From Streptomyces aureoverticillatus (GTDB taxonomy: Bacteria; Actinomycetota; Actinomycetes; Streptomycetales; Streptomycetaceae): a stretch of DNA of 64,000 nt. The translations under genes and the position numbers were made by a program. The DNA is taken from assembly GCF_014649395.1 (NCBI RefSeq), contig NZ_BMSY01000004.1, positions 434,001-498,000 of the forward strand, given 5' to 3'. A model generated the notes under the pieces. It was not told the DNA's origin, ran no database searches, and saw only the letters and a list, made by a program, of their open reading frames with translations. The stretch's first letter is position 1. Every line of letters begins with the position of its first letter. Shown piece by piece: positions 46,401-55,673 of the stretch.

Positions 46401-49400
46401 CTCGCGCTGCCCCGCTGCGAGGCCCGTCCCGAGTGGCCGGCGCCGGCCGAGGCGAAGTGTCCGCTGACCCTGTCCGTGGTGGAGCACGGCGCGGACATCG
46501 ACTGCCTGTGGGAGTACGACGCACGGTATTTCGGCGTCGGCGAGGCGGCCGCGTTGGACGACCTGTTCCGCCGTGGCCTCGACCTGCTGGCCGACGGCGC
46601 CGATCCCACCTTGGCCGAGCTGGTGGCTCCCCACCGCCGCTCGCTGCCGGAGACCGGCCGTGCGGACACGGCGCCTCTGGACTTCACCACCGTCGCCGAG
46701 GGCTTCGCCCGCCAGGTCCGCCGCGCCCCGAACACCCCGGCGCTGGCCGTCGGTGATCGCACCCTGACCTACGCCGAACTCGACGCGTACGCCGCCGTGT
46801 TGGCCGCAGAGCTGCGCCACGACCACCCGCTGCCGCCGGGCGACAGCCACCCCGGCCACGTCGCCCTGTACTTCCAGCCCTCGGCCGAGCACGTGGTGGC
46901 GCTGCTCGCACTGGCCAGGCTGAACCTGACCGTCGTCCCCCTCGACCCGTCCTACCCGCCCGCCCTGCTGCGGCAGGTCCTGGACCAGGTCGAGCCGTTG
47001 TGCGTCCTGGTGCAGCCGGACGACGTGGACGCCCTCGACGCGTTCGCCCCGGGCGCGGACGCGCTGCCGCGCCACCCCGTCGCGCTCACCACCCAGCCGC
47101 CGGTGGCGCCCCAGGCCGACCCGGTGCCGCCGCACGACGGACGACGGCCCCTGTACACCTTGTTCACGTCCGGATCGACCGGCACCCCCAAAGGCGTGCA
47201 GGTGTCCGACCGCACGCTGTGCAATCTGCTCCAGTGGCAGCGCGAGTCCGGTGGTCTCGCGGCGCCCGCCGTCACTCAGCAGTTCTCCATGCTGTCCTTC
47301 GACGTCTCCTTCCAGGAGATCTTCGGCACGCTGTGCGGGGGCGGTCTGCTGCATCTCGTACGCCCGGGCCTGCGGCAGGACGCGCCGGCACTCCTCGACC
47401 GGCTCGAAACGGCCGGGATCGAGCGCCTCTTCCTGCCGTACGTGGCCCTGCAGGTCCTCGCCGAGCACGGCGTCCGCCTCGGCCGCCACCCTTCGCGGCT
47501 GCGTGAAGTGATCACGGCGGGCGAACAGTTGCTGTGCACGGACGCCATCCGACGCTGGTTCGCGGGGATGCCGGGGGCACGCCTTTTCAACCACTACGGC
47601 CCCACCGAGACGCACGTGGTCAGCAGCCTGTGTCTGGAGGGCGACCCCGCGGCCTGGCCGGAGCGTCCGGCCATCGGTCGTCCGGTCGCCGGAGCCTGGC
47701 TGCGGGTCGTCGACGACGCCGACGAGGTCGTACCACCGGGGTGCCCCGGTCGACTGCTCATCGGCGGGCCGATGGCCGCACCCTGCTACCTGGGCGACGC
47801 GGCGCTCAACGAGGAACGCTTCGTCGAGCTGCCCGGTCTCGGCACCTTCTACCGCAGTGGTGACCTGGCCCGCTTCGACCGGGACGGCCTGCTGCACTAC
47901 CTGGGCCGCGACGACCAGCAGATCAAGCTGAGCGGCCACCGCCTGGAGCTCGGGCAGGTCGAGGCGGCGCTGCTGCGGCATCCGGATGTCGTCAACGCGG
48001 TGGCCGTCCAGGACGGTGCACGGCTGGTCGCCTGCGTACAACTCCGTGACGAGGTCGCAGGACCGGCAGCGGAATCAGCCACACCTCCGGTGCGGACCGT
48101 CTCGGCATCCCTCACCCCGGAGGACCTGGCCCGCCATCTGGCGCCGCTGCTGCCGCCGTACGTACGGATCGACCGCTTCCGGCGCCTGGAGAGACTGCCG
48201 CTGACGCCGAGCGGAAAGCTGGACCGGCGGGCTGCGCTGACCGCGCCCGGCGAGGAGCTGCGGGCGTCGCGCGACACCACCGCCCGGCCGGCCCTGACCG
48301 CGCGCGAGTCCCGGCTCACCGAACTCTTCGAGCAGGTGGTCGGGCGCCCCATCGATCCCGAGCAGCGCTTCTTCGACGCCGGTGCGTCCAGCCTCGACCT
48401 GATGCGCTTCCACCTGCGCTGCACCGCCGACCGCGACCTGCGGTTCACCATCTCCGATTTGTTCGAGCACGTGACCGTGCGGCGGCTCGCCGCCTTCCTG
48501 GACTCCGGACGGCAGCCGGACGTGCCCGACACGGACGTCCGGCACCCCCTCGCCGCCGCCGACGAGCCCATCGCCGTCATCGGCATGGCCGTCCGCCTGC
48601 CCGGCGCCGACGACCTCGCCGCGTTCTGGGAGCTGGTCCGCACCGGCGCCCGCGGCATCGAGCACTTCGACGCCCCCGACGGCCTGGTCGGTGCACGCAG
48701 CCAGATGTCGGAGCTCCTCTCCTTCGACCCGGAGCACTTCGGCATCAGCCGTCAGGAAGCCCGGCTGATGGACCCGCAGCAACGGCATCTGCTGATGACT
48801 TCGGTGCAGGCGATGGCCCACGCCGGCATCGCCGACCCGTCCACGCAGCGCGTCGGCCTGGTCGCCGGATGCGGCGAGAACACCTACTTCCAGTCCCTGC
48901 TCGCCGAGGCCGACCCCGCGGAGCTGCCCGACGGCTTCCAGATGGCGCTCCACCACGACAAGGACTTCCTCACCACCAAGGTGGCCTACCACCTCGACCT
49001 GTCGGGCCCGGCCTTCACCGTGCAGGCGGCGTGCGCCAGTTCGCTGGTGGCCGTGCACGTCGCGGCCGGCCTGCTGCGCCAGGGCGACGCCGACGTGATG
49101 CTCGCGGGCGGCGTCCTCGTCGACACGCTGCTGACCGACGGCTACGCGTACCGTCCGCAGCACATCTTCTCCAAGGACGGGCACTGCCGCCCCTTCAGCG
49201 ACGACGCCGACGGCACCATCGGCGCGAGCGGCGTCGGTGTGGTCGTCCTCAAGCCGCTGTCGCGTGCGCGGCGCGACGGCGACACCGTGTACGCGGTGAT
49301 CACCGGCTCGGCCCTCAACAACGACGGCTCCGGCAAGCTCAGTTACAGCGCGCCCTCACTGGCCGGGCAGCGCGAGGTGATCCGCACCGCGCTGCGCCGC

Positions 49401-52400
49401 AGCGGGCGCACCGGTGCCGACATCGGCTACGTCGAGGCGCACGGGACCGGCACGCGGCTCGGGGACCCGGTCGAAGTCGGGGCGCTGCGGCAGGCCTTCG
49501 GCCTTGACGGCTCGGGCTCCGGCACCGGTGACGCCGCTCCCGGAGCCTCCGGTCCCGACGGCGCGGGCCTCGGCGCGGGCGGCTCCGGACGGTGTGCGCT
49601 GGCCTCGGTGAAGAGCCAGATCGGCCACTTGGGCGCCGCTGCGGGCGTGGTCGGTCTCGTCCGCGCCGCCCTCGCGGTGCACCATGGTGTGATCCCGCCC
49701 AACGTCGACTTCCGCCGGTTCAACCCTCGTCTCGGCGACGACGTGGCGCCGTTCCACGTCCCGACCGAGGCGCAGCCCTGGCCCGCCGCGCGCCCGCGCG
49801 TGGCTGCCGTGAGCAGCTTCGGCATCGGCGGCACCAACGCCCATCTGGTGCTCGAAGCGGACGGGGCGCGTGGGGCGGACGAGCCGGAGGAATCCCCGGT
49901 TTCCACTCGTCACCTGCCCGCTGTTCCTTGTTTGTTGCTGTCCAGCAGCAGCGTCTCAGGGCTGCGCGCGGACGCCGCCCGCATCGCCGACTACCTCGCC
50001 GCCCGGCCCGAGTCGTACGGTCGTGTCCTGCGCCATCTGCAGGCCGGACGGCCTTCGCGCCGCTGGCGGGCGGCGGCCGTCCACACGGACGTCGACAGCG
50101 CGGTGGCATGGCTGCGTACCGTGTCCGGCTCCGAGGTGACGCCCCACGACGACACCTGCGCCGCCGAGGACCACACGCCCGCCGAGCTGGCCGACGCCTG
50201 GCTGCGCGGCCGGGTCGTCCGCTGGCCGCAGGGACCGGCTCACGCCCCCTGGGACTTCCCACCGCCGGCGTTCGACCTCAGCGAGCACGACTTCCGGCGC
50301 GCCACGCCCACGGGCACCGAAGAGCGCGAACCGGACAGTGACGGGCAGCTGCCGGGGCGGTCGGAGACCGGCTGGCCGCAGCGGCTCCCCGAGGCCGACT
50401 GGCTGCATCAGCCGCACTGGGTGCGGCTGAGCCGCGCCCGCACCACTCCCGGGCCGCGCGCGTCCGGACTGCTGGTGGCCATGACCGCCGCGCCGTTGTC
50501 GCCCGAGGCGCTGCGCATCCTCGAAGCGACGTACGAGCGGGTGGTGCGGGTCAGCGCTGCCACGGCCTTCGCCCGGCTCGCCGAGGACGTCTATGAAGTG
50601 GATCCCGCCGACCCGGCATCGCTGCGGCAGCTCCTGGGTGCGCTGGCCGACGGGGGCCGTTCCGGCATCGACTGGCTGCACGCGCTGCCGCTCGCGGTCA
50701 CCGGGCCGGTCGGTGAGCACTCCCTCGATCGCGCGCGCTGGGCCTGTCTCGACACCCCGGCTGCCCTGATGCGGGCGGCCGAAGTTCTGCCCGCGTCCGT
50801 GCGACTGCGGCCGTGGTGGCTGTCGTACGGCGCCCAGCCGGTCGAAGGCGGCGTGCGGCGACCGGAGTTGGGGCTGCTCGCGGGCGCGGCCGAGGTGGTG
50901 CCGCAGGAGTGCGACATCGACGGCCGCTGGCTGGACCTGCCCACCGAGGAACCGGTCGACTGGGCCGCCGCTCTCGCAGGGCTGCCGGCGGAGGCCGACG
51001 CCTCGGCCGCACTCCCCCGGCGTCTCGCGTTGCGGCAGGGCTACTGGTGGCGGCAGGCGCTGCTTCCGGTGCTCGCGCCCGAGGTGACAGAACCCGGCGT
51101 CCCCCTGCCCGGCGCGGTGCCGGACGAGCGCGGTACGTATGTGATCCTCGGCGGCACCGGCGGCATCGGCTGTGCCGTCGCGGCCTGGCTGCTCGCGCAG
51201 TCCGACTGCCGGGTCGTCCTGCTGGCCCGCCGACGACGGCTGCCGACGGACCTGGCACTGTGGGCCGATCGTGTCGAGCTGATCGAGGCCGACCTCGCCG
51301 CGGAGCCTCCCGGGGTGGTCCTGGCCCGGATCGAGCGGCGCACGGGACGGGTCGACGGTGTGGTGCACGCCGCAGGCGAGGCGGGCGGAGGCCTGATCAC
51401 ACGCCGTGACGGTGTCGCGATGCGGCAGGCGATGGCGGCCAAGCTGCACGGCGCGCTGCTGACGGAGCGGCTGATCGAACGGTTCCGGCCGGACTTCGCC
51501 GCGTACTGCTCGTCGATGTCGGCGCTGTTCGGCGGCATCGGTCAGTTCGACTACGCCGCCGCGGGCGGGCTTCTGGACGCCTTCGCCCACCACCGGTCCG
51601 GGGCGGCCGGGACCACGGCGCGCATCGGCATCGACTGGGACATCTGGAGCGAGGTCGGCATGGCCCGCGACGCCCTCCGGTCGGACGCGCGCCACCAGGC
51701 CCATCTCGCGGTCGGTCTGGCGGAGAAGGAAGGGCAGCGGCTGTTCGCGCGGGCGCTGCGGCTCCAGTTGCCCCAACTGCTCGTCTCCACCACGGACATC
51801 GAGCGGGCGCGCGCGTTCTACACGGCACCGGCCGACGCGGCACAGGGCCGACGACGTACTACCCCGCGGGACGAACGCCAGGGCGGCGCCGTGTCGACGA
51901 CCGCGGCCGCCTCCCGGCTCACCGGCGTCCTGTGCGGCCTGCTGGGCCTCGACTCCCTCGACCCGGAGGCGTCGCTGTACGACCACGGCGCCGACTCCCT
52001 CACCCTGCTCGACGTGATCACCACGGTGGAGGAGCACTTCGGTGTCACCCTGGACCTGTCCCGGCTGAGCCACCAGGTGAGCGTGGACGAGATCGTGGCG
52101 CACATTGCCGAAGCCTCGCCCGGTGACCTCCCCGCCGCGGAACCGGTCGCCGTGGAGGTCTGGCAGGAGGGCACGGGCCGGGACCTGGTGTGCCTGATCC
52201 ATCCGGTCGGCGGCGACATCCAGGCCTACCGCGCCCTGGTGACCGCCCTCGCCCCGCACCTGACGGTCTGCCTGATCGCCGACCCCGCGCTGCGGCGGGC
52301 CGATCTGCCCGCCTGGTCGATCACGGAGCGGGCCCGGCAGTATCACGCCGCGCTGCGAACCCGCTTCCCGCACGGCGAGTGGCGATGGCGTCTCGCGGGC

Positions 52401-52931
52401 TGGTCCTTCGGTGCCTGGGTGGCCCACGCCATGGCCGCCGAGGCGGAGGCGTCCGGTCGCCCCGCCGACGGCCTGTATCTGCTCGACCCGCCGCCTCCGG
52501 ACGCCTCACGGCACTTCCAGGCGTACGACGAGACGCAGTTCGAGGCGGTCTTCGAGCACGAGTTGAGCCAGAGCGGCGACGGGGCACCGGTGAGCGCGGG
52601 GGCGACGGCGTACGCCGAGCGCCTGGCCCGCTGCTGCCGGGCCAACGTGGCAGGCATGGCACGGCACGAGCTCCCGGAGCTCACCGTCACTCCCACGCGG
52701 GTCTGGCTCGCGGGCCATCCGGTCGCCGGGCTGCCGCCACTGGGCCCACCGAACGTCCAACAACGCCTGTGGCAGGGTCGGTTGCCCGAGCTCCAGTCCT
52801 GCGACGTGCTCGACACCACGCATTACGGCATCGTCCGGCAACCGCAGGTGCAGGCAGTGGCCGATGCCCTCGACGCGGAATCCCTTCCCGTTGCCCCGCC
52901 CCTTCGCACGACAAGCCGAGGCCCCGCATGA
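43440..52931 (+). CDS. NRPS-PKS hybrid, A-T-C-A-T-KS-KR-T-TE
   Basis: 3163 residues from the ATG overlapping the previous stop by one base, GGAG five bases upstream. Order with approximate residues: A1 (20-520; TSGSTGRPKG 174), T1 (GGDSL 566), C (HHIAVDGWS 754), A2 (TSGSTGTPKG 1244), T2 (GASSLDL 1649), KS (ACASSL with active Cys 1865; EAHGTGT; KSQIGHLG), a linker without acyltransferase, KR (GGTGGIG 2571; Ser and Tyr in SSMSALFG...QFDYAAA), T3 (GADSLT 2849), TE (GWSFG 2987). A2 reads D-V-Q-F-I-A-H-V-V-K, the established proline code. A1 reads D-A-F-F-V-G-V-T-F-K, close to Val/Ile codes. Predicted product: aminoacyl-proline elongated by one malonate and reduced to the beta-hydroxy acid, the detoxinine skeleton. 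Malonyl loading must come in trans. Confidence 0.93.
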   Translation: MNAAPQPPVPPRHPDHPDHSHLAETGLARAVLARARRHPAATAVVDGERTLTYADLDTASAAVAGALRHHGVRPGQAVAVCLPRSWQLVCAMLGALRLGAVVVPLDAQSPPERQDHILADSASVAVIHGTAAPVGLPEGVRPLAVDSLLTADGGDSPQEPAAPNSQDVSFVFYTSGSTGRPKGVEVRDAGILRLARPGYLSLRAGARFACLSNPAFDAISFEVWVPLLTGGRCVILGDETVQTPDVLAAELARLRVDVLFITVALFNAIVDKVPHCFSGIGQVLVGGEQLNARLIRRWYADNPDSPTRLHNVYGPTEATTFALCHPIPRDFDGDVIPIGHPLPGTEALPVLDGSRLAAPGEVAELYLSGEALAAGYRNLHEETERRFVTLPWHDGGNGRHYRTGDLVRVDAEGRVEYVERADRQVKVRGFRVEPGELERQIAAHPAVRQAYVCTRRDDNGVNELLAYLVPGAELSYDDFDRHLTAALPAYMRPHRTYRVAELPLNSNGKVDKSALLCRDDAPWTGTDTDCPRDVSVTPWQRQVLDLASQVLGVTDLRLGDRWVASGGDSLKALRLRFEIRRRWGRELPQALVLRGDFAELAAAIASGRAEDAVPYPPVAAPAGARAASATSEQQRLWLLQQQQPGSRAYNVPLVFRLDGEVGTAALRHALCRLVVRHPALRTAFEATPDGLRQVVGDAYDPWVAPPEAALRDEDGRRAFTGEFFAAPFDLATPRLLRACWLPRPGGGELLLLLHHIAVDGWSLSVLFAELSAEYTAVADGPRQDETASGSERGEEAGSLPTPTPLDYAAWQAAWHTSATYRIQRDRLREHYASLMDDTAPLEPVHPPSHADGRLLRTSLDADRRAALDRLCADLGLTRFQLLLSVFSFSLYGVTGRTRPRIAGPVAGRPVQEFEASVGMFANTMLLPLDLSPHEGLRTHLRRHAAATQPVLDRQDVALADVLADQRSGAGRAPFDFLFVLENTDFGALALPRCEARPEWPAPAEAKCPLTLSVVEHGADIDCLWEYDARYFGVGEAAALDDLFRRGLDLLADGADPTLAELVAPHRRSLPETGRADTAPLDFTTVAEGFARQVRRAPNTPALAVGDRTLTYAELDAYAAVLAAELRHDHPLPPGDSHPGHVALYFQPSAEHVVALLALARLNLTVVPLDPSYPPALLRQVLDQVEPLCVLVQPDDVDALDAFAPGADALPRHPVALTTQPPVAPQADPVPPHDGRRPLYTLFTSGSTGTPKGVQVSDRTLCNLLQWQRESGGLAAPAVTQQFSMLSFDVSFQEIFGTLCGGGLLHLVRPGLRQDAPALLDRLETAGIERLFLPYVALQVLAEHGVRLGRHPSRLREVITAGEQLLCTDAIRRWFAGMPGARLFNHYGPTETHVVSSLCLEGDPAAWPERPAIGRPVAGAWLRVVDDADEVVPPGCPGRLLIGGPMAAPCYLGDAALNEERFVELPGLGTFYRSGDLARFDRDGLLHYLGRDDQQIKLSGHRLELGQVEAALLRHPDVVNAVAVQDGARLVACVQLRDEVAGPAAESATPPVRTVSASLTPEDLARHLAPLLPPYVRIDRFRRLERLPLTPSGKLDRRAALTAPGEELRASRDTTARPALTARESRLTELFEQVVGRPIDPEQRFFDAGASSLDLMRFHLRCTADRDLRFTISDLFEHVTVRRLAAFLDSGRQPDVPDTDVRHPLAAADEPIAVIGMAVRLPGADDLAAFWELVRTGARGIEHFDAPDGLVGARSQMSELLSFDPEHFGISRQEARLMDPQQRHLLMTSVQAMAHAGIADPSTQRVGLVAGCGENTYFQSLLAEADPAELPDGFQMALHHDKDFLTTKVAYHLDLSGPAFTVQAACASSLVAVHVAAGLLRQGDADVMLAGGVLVDTLLTDGYAYRPQHIFSKDGHCRPFSDDADGTIGASGVGVVVLKPLSRARRDGDTVYAVITGSALNNDGSGKLSYSAPSLAGQREVIRTALRRSGRTGADIGYVEAHGTGTRLGDPVEVGALRQAFGLDGSGSGTGDAAPGASGPDGAGLGAGGSGRCALASVKSQIGHLGAAAGVVGLVRAALAVHHGVIPPNVDFRRFNPRLGDDVAPFHVPTEAQPWPAARPRVAAVSSFGIGGTNAHLVLEADGARGADEPEESPVSTRHLPAVPCLLLSSSSVSGLRADAARIADYLAARPESYGRVLRHLQAGRPSRRWRAAAVHTDVDSAVAWLRTVSGSEVTPHDDTCAAEDHTPAELADAWLRGRVVRWPQGPAHAPWDFPPPAFDLSEHDFRRATPTGTEEREPDSDGQLPGRSETGWPQRLPEADWLHQPHWVRLSRARTTPGPRASGLLVAMTAAPLSPEALRILEATYERVVRVSAATAFARLAEDVYEVDPADPASLRQLLGALADGGRSGIDWLHALPLAVTGPVGEHSLDRARWACLDTPAALMRAAEVLPASVRLRPWWLSYGAQPVEGGVRRPELGLLAGAAEVVPQECDIDGRWLDLPTEEPVDWAAALAGLPAEADASAALPRRLALRQGYWWRQALLPVLAPEVTEPGVPLPGAVPDERGTYVILGGTGGIGCAVAAWLLAQSDCRVVLLARRRRLPTDLALWADRVELIEADLAAEPPGVVLARIERRTGRVDGVVHAAGEAGGGLITRRDGVAMRQAMAAKLHGALLTERLIERFRPDFAAYCSSMSALFGGIGQFDYAAAGGLLDAFAHHRSGAAGTTARIGIDWDIWSEVGMARDALRSDARHQAHLAVGLAEKEGQRLFARALRLQLPQLLVSTTDIERARAFYTAPADAAQGRRRTTPRDERQGGAVSTTAAASRLTGVLCGLLGLDSLDPEASLYDHGADSLTLLDVITTVEEHFGVTLDLSRLSHQVSVDEIVAHIAEASPGDLPAAEPVAVEVWQEGTGRDLVCLIHPVGGDIQAYRALVTALAPHLTVCLIADPALRRADLPAWSITERARQYHAALRTRFPHGEWRWRLAGWSFGAWVAHAMAAEAEASGRPADGLYLLDPPPPDASRHFQAYDETQFEAVFEHELSQSGDGAPVSAGATAYAERLARCCRANVAGMARHELPELTVTPTRVWLAGHPVAGLPPLGPPNVQQRLWQGRLPELQSCDVLDTTHYGIVRQPQVQAVADALDAESLPVAPPLRTTSRGPA

Positions 52932-53977
52932 CCCCCTATCAGTCGCTGCCGCCGCGCGCCTTCTGGCGCACCGCCGTGGCCGACCCCGACCTGCGGGCCA
53001 TCGGTGGCCTGTGGACACCCAAGTTCCCCGTGGGGCAGGACGACGTGGTCCTGACCGCCGGGTCCTGCTTCGCCCGTCACATCGGCCGCACGCTGCTGGA
53101 GCGCGGCATGAACTGGCGCGACGCCGAACCGGCGCCACCGGGCCTGACGGAGGCCGAGCGGCGGGCCCGGCACTACGGCGTGTTCTCGTTCCGCACCGGC
53201 AACGTCTACACGGCCGCGGCCCTGCGACAGTGGCTGTCATGGGCATCGGGTGACAGCGCTCCGCCCGATGAGGTGTGGAACGAGGACGGCCGCTGGTTCG
53301 ACCCGTTCCGGCCGTCCGTCGAACCCGACGGTCACGCGTCGCCCGAGGAGGTGGCACAGGCGCGTGAGGTCACGCTGGCGGCGATCCGCGGCGCCGTCGC
53401 GGAAGCGAGCTGCCTCGTGTTCACCCTGGGCCTGACCGAAGCCTGGCGCGGACGCGCGCACGGGGCGGTCTACCCGGTCTGCCCCGGGACAGTGCGTGGC
53501 ACGTACGACGCCGAGCGGCACGCCTTCCACAATTTCACCTTCGCCGAGGTGTACCGCGACCTGTCCGCCGCCGTCGAGCTCGCGCGATCCGCCAATCCGG
53601 GCCTGCGTGTGCTGCTGACCGTCTCACCGGTGCCGCTCACCGCGACGGCCACCGGCGACCACGTGCTGACGGCCACCACCTACTCGAAGTCCGTTCTGCG
53701 GGCGGTGGCCGGCCAGTTGGCACAGGAGTCGGACCACGTCGACTATTTCCCGGCGTACGAAATCGTCACCGGCTTCCCCTTCAAAGCGGAGTTCTTCGAG
53801 CCGAACCTGCGCACGGTCTCGCCGGAGGGCGTCGACTTCGTCATGGGCCAGTTCTTCGACGCCCTCGCCGGTCGCCCGGCCGAGGCGCGCTCGAACGCCG
53901 CCCGTCCCACCGAGCCCACCGCCGGAGAGGAGTTCTGGTGCGATGACGCCGTACTCGACTACTACAGCCCCCGCTGA
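52928..53977 (+). CDS. GSCFA-domain protein (SGNH superfamily)
   Basis: A 349-residue cytosolic protein; ATG overlaps the hybrid synthetase stop by four bases. The family-naming motif is present in VLTAGSCFARHIGRTL near residue 42; LTLGLTEAWR and LTVSPVPLTAT near 160 and 225 and TYSKSVLRAV are further family blocks. GSCFA proteins are distant relatives of GDSL/SGNH esterases and acyltransferases, with the Ser of GSCFA as the putative nucleophile. In this operon it may acylate or deacylate the peptide product. It overlaps the next gene by 35 bp. Confidence 0.85.
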   Translation: MTPYQSLPPRAFWRTAVADPDLRAIGGLWTPKFPVGQDDVVLTAGSCFARHIGRTLLERGMNWRDAEPAPPGLTEAERRARHYGVFSFRTGNVYTAAALRQWLSWASGDSAPPDEVWNEDGRWFDPFRPSVEPDGHASPEEVAQAREVTLAAIRGAVAEASCLVFTLGLTEAWRGRAHGAVYPVCPGTVRGTYDAERHAFHNFTFAEVYRDLSAAVELARSANPGLRVLLTVSPVPLTATATGDHVLTATTYSKSVLRAVAGQLAQESDHVDYFPAYEIVTGFPFKAEFFEPNLRTVSPEGVDFVMGQFFDALAGRPAEARSNAARPTEPTAGEEFWCDDAVLDYYSPR

Positions 53978-54668
53978 CCCCTCAGCCGGGTCGGCTGCCG
54001 CTGCCGCCCGGTTCCTGCTGCTCGGCGACTCGCACGCCGGCCCGATCGGCCGGGCGGCGAAAGCGGCCGGAATCCCGTTCTCCGGGGGGCCGGTCGGTGC
54101 CGGGCGCGAGTTCAACGCCGAGTTCTTCGACGTACGTGAGAACGACGTCGTCTTCCGCAAGCCGGAGACGGACGCCCTCTACCGCGGATTCCTGGAGGAA
54201 CTGGGCATCGACGGCCTGGCCGGGCTCGCCGCGCCGCTGGTGTGCACCTTCGGCTTCAGCGCCCACTTCGTCGCCACGACGGCGAACTGGGACATCTACC
54301 GGGTGCCCGGCGGCGGCTTCGTACCCGGTTTCCTCGACAGCCGCCTGTTCGACGGTCTCGTCCGCGCGACGGTCCGCGACGCCCTGGCGTTCTACGGGCA
54401 CGCCCGGGCGCTGGGTCTGCGGGTGGTCTCGGCGATGCCGCCGCAGCGAGTTCCGGGCATGTCGGACCCCGTGGTGTTCATGGCGGCGCAGGACGTGATG
54501 CGCCGCGCCCTGCTCGAACTCGGCGTGGAAGTCGTGGATCTGCGCGCCCGCGTCACCGACGGGGAGGGTTTCCAGCGCCCCGAGTTCAGCGAGGCCACCG
54601 ACACGATCCACGGCAACCTGGCCTTCGGCCGCCTGATCCTGGCCGAACTCCTGGCCCTGGGGCTGTGA
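53943..54668 (+). CDS. SGNH-like hydrolase/acyltransferase, short
   Basis: About 241 residues. The N-terminal FLLLGDSHAGPIGRAAKAAG matches block I of SGNH enzymes (Ser-His instead of the more usual Ser-Leu), and TDTIHGNLAFGRLI near the end offers the conserved late His (here IHGN). AGGAG lies about ten bases before the ATG at 53943. With the GSCFA protein it forms a coupled pair of SGNH-type proteins inside the NRPS operon. Possible jobs are O-acetylation or ester hydrolysis of the product. Family assignment is from motifs only. Confidence 0.65.
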   Translation: MTPYSTTTAPADPSAGSAAAAARFLLLGDSHAGPIGRAAKAAGIPFSGGPVGAGREFNAEFFDVRENDVVFRKPETDALYRGFLEELGIDGLAGLAAPLVCTFGFSAHFVATTANWDIYRVPGGGFVPGFLDSRLFDGLVRATVRDALAFYGHARALGLRVVSAMPPQRVPGMSDPVVFMAAQDVMRRALLELGVEVVDLRARVTDGEGFQRPEFSEATDTIHGNLAFGRLILAELLALGL

Positions 54669-54753
54669 TCCCGAAAAGCGCTGGATACCGCACACTTTCG
54701 AAGCTTCACCCGCTACCCGCTCTGCCTACCGTCATGATTGCCAGGAGGATGGA

Positions 54754-55626
54754 ATGGAACAGTTCGCGCTGGACGCGATCAAGCAGGTGACCACGAGGCC
54801 GCCGGAGGTCTACGACACCATCACCGTCGAGCCGCTGACCCCGGTCATCGGCGCCGAGGTGTCCGGCCTCGACCTGTCCAAGGAGCTCACCGACAACCAA
54901 GTGGCCGAGGTCAAGCGCGCCTTCCTCCGCCACCACGTGCTGGTCTTCCGCGACCAGACGCTGTCCGGTGAGGACCACAAGCGGGTCGCCGGCTGCTTCG
55001 GCGAGCTGCACCCGGTGACGCTGCCCGTCGAGGGTTCCGACCCGCACATCCTGGAGATCAGCGCCGACAACAACTCACGCACGGTCGCCGGACACGGCTG
55101 GCACGCCGACGGCACCGCCGACCTGAGGCCGTCGCTCGGCTCGATGCTGTACATCACGCGCACCCCGGAGCCCGGCTGCGGCGGCGACACCATGTTCGCC
55201 AACATGCATCTGGCCTACGAGATGCTCTCGCCCGCGATGAAGGAACTCCTGGACCCGATGACCGCGGTCCACGACGGCCTGCTCGCCTGGGAGGGGAAGA
55301 CCCCGCCGCCGGAGTACGACGTGCCCGTGCACGCGCACCCGGTGATCGCCCGCCACCCCGACACGGGCCGCAAGCTCCTCTACATCAACGGCGTCTACGT
55401 CTCGCACATCGAGCAGTTGTCGAAGGGCGAGAGCCGGGCGATCATAGACATGCTGGTCAAGCACATCACCAACACGGCCCTGCTGCACTGCCGGGTCCGC
55501 TGGACACCCAACACCCTGGTGTTCTGGGACAACCGCTGCGTGCAGCACCACGCGATCTGGGACTACTTCCCGCACTCGCGCTACGGCCGGCGCGTCGCCA
55601 TCCGGGGGCACCGGCCCACGGCCTGA
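54754..55626 (+). CDS. TauD/TfdA-family Fe(II)/2-oxoglutarate dioxygenase
   Basis: A 290-residue dioxygenase; AGGAGG precedes the ATG. Iron ligands are visible as HAD in GHGWHADGTAD (about residue 114) and the distal His in WDNRCVQHHA (about 264), with the 2-oxoglutarate Arg in RYGRRVAIRG. PVIGAEVSGLDLS and LVFRDQTLS are standard TauD landmarks. At the end of the NRPS-PKS operon it probably hydroxylates the product or its proline precursor, consistent with the ring-oxygenated pyrrolidine of the detoxin/rimosamide family. An 85-bp gap separates it from the SGNH gene. Confidence 0.93.
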   Translation: MEQFALDAIKQVTTRPPEVYDTITVEPLTPVIGAEVSGLDLSKELTDNQVAEVKRAFLRHHVLVFRDQTLSGEDHKRVAGCFGELHPVTLPVEGSDPHILEISADNNSRTVAGHGWHADGTADLRPSLGSMLYITRTPEPGCGGDTMFANMHLAYEMLSPAMKELLDPMTAVHDGLLAWEGKTPPPEYDVPVHAHPVIARHPDTGRKLLYINGVYVSHIEQLSKGESRAIIDMLVKHITNTALLHCRVRWTPNTLVFWDNRCVQHHAIWDYFPHSRYGRRVAIRGHRPTA

Positions 55627-55673
55627 GCCGAGCCGGTCGGCCTCGGTCGGGGTGCATCCGTCGAGGCCGACTC

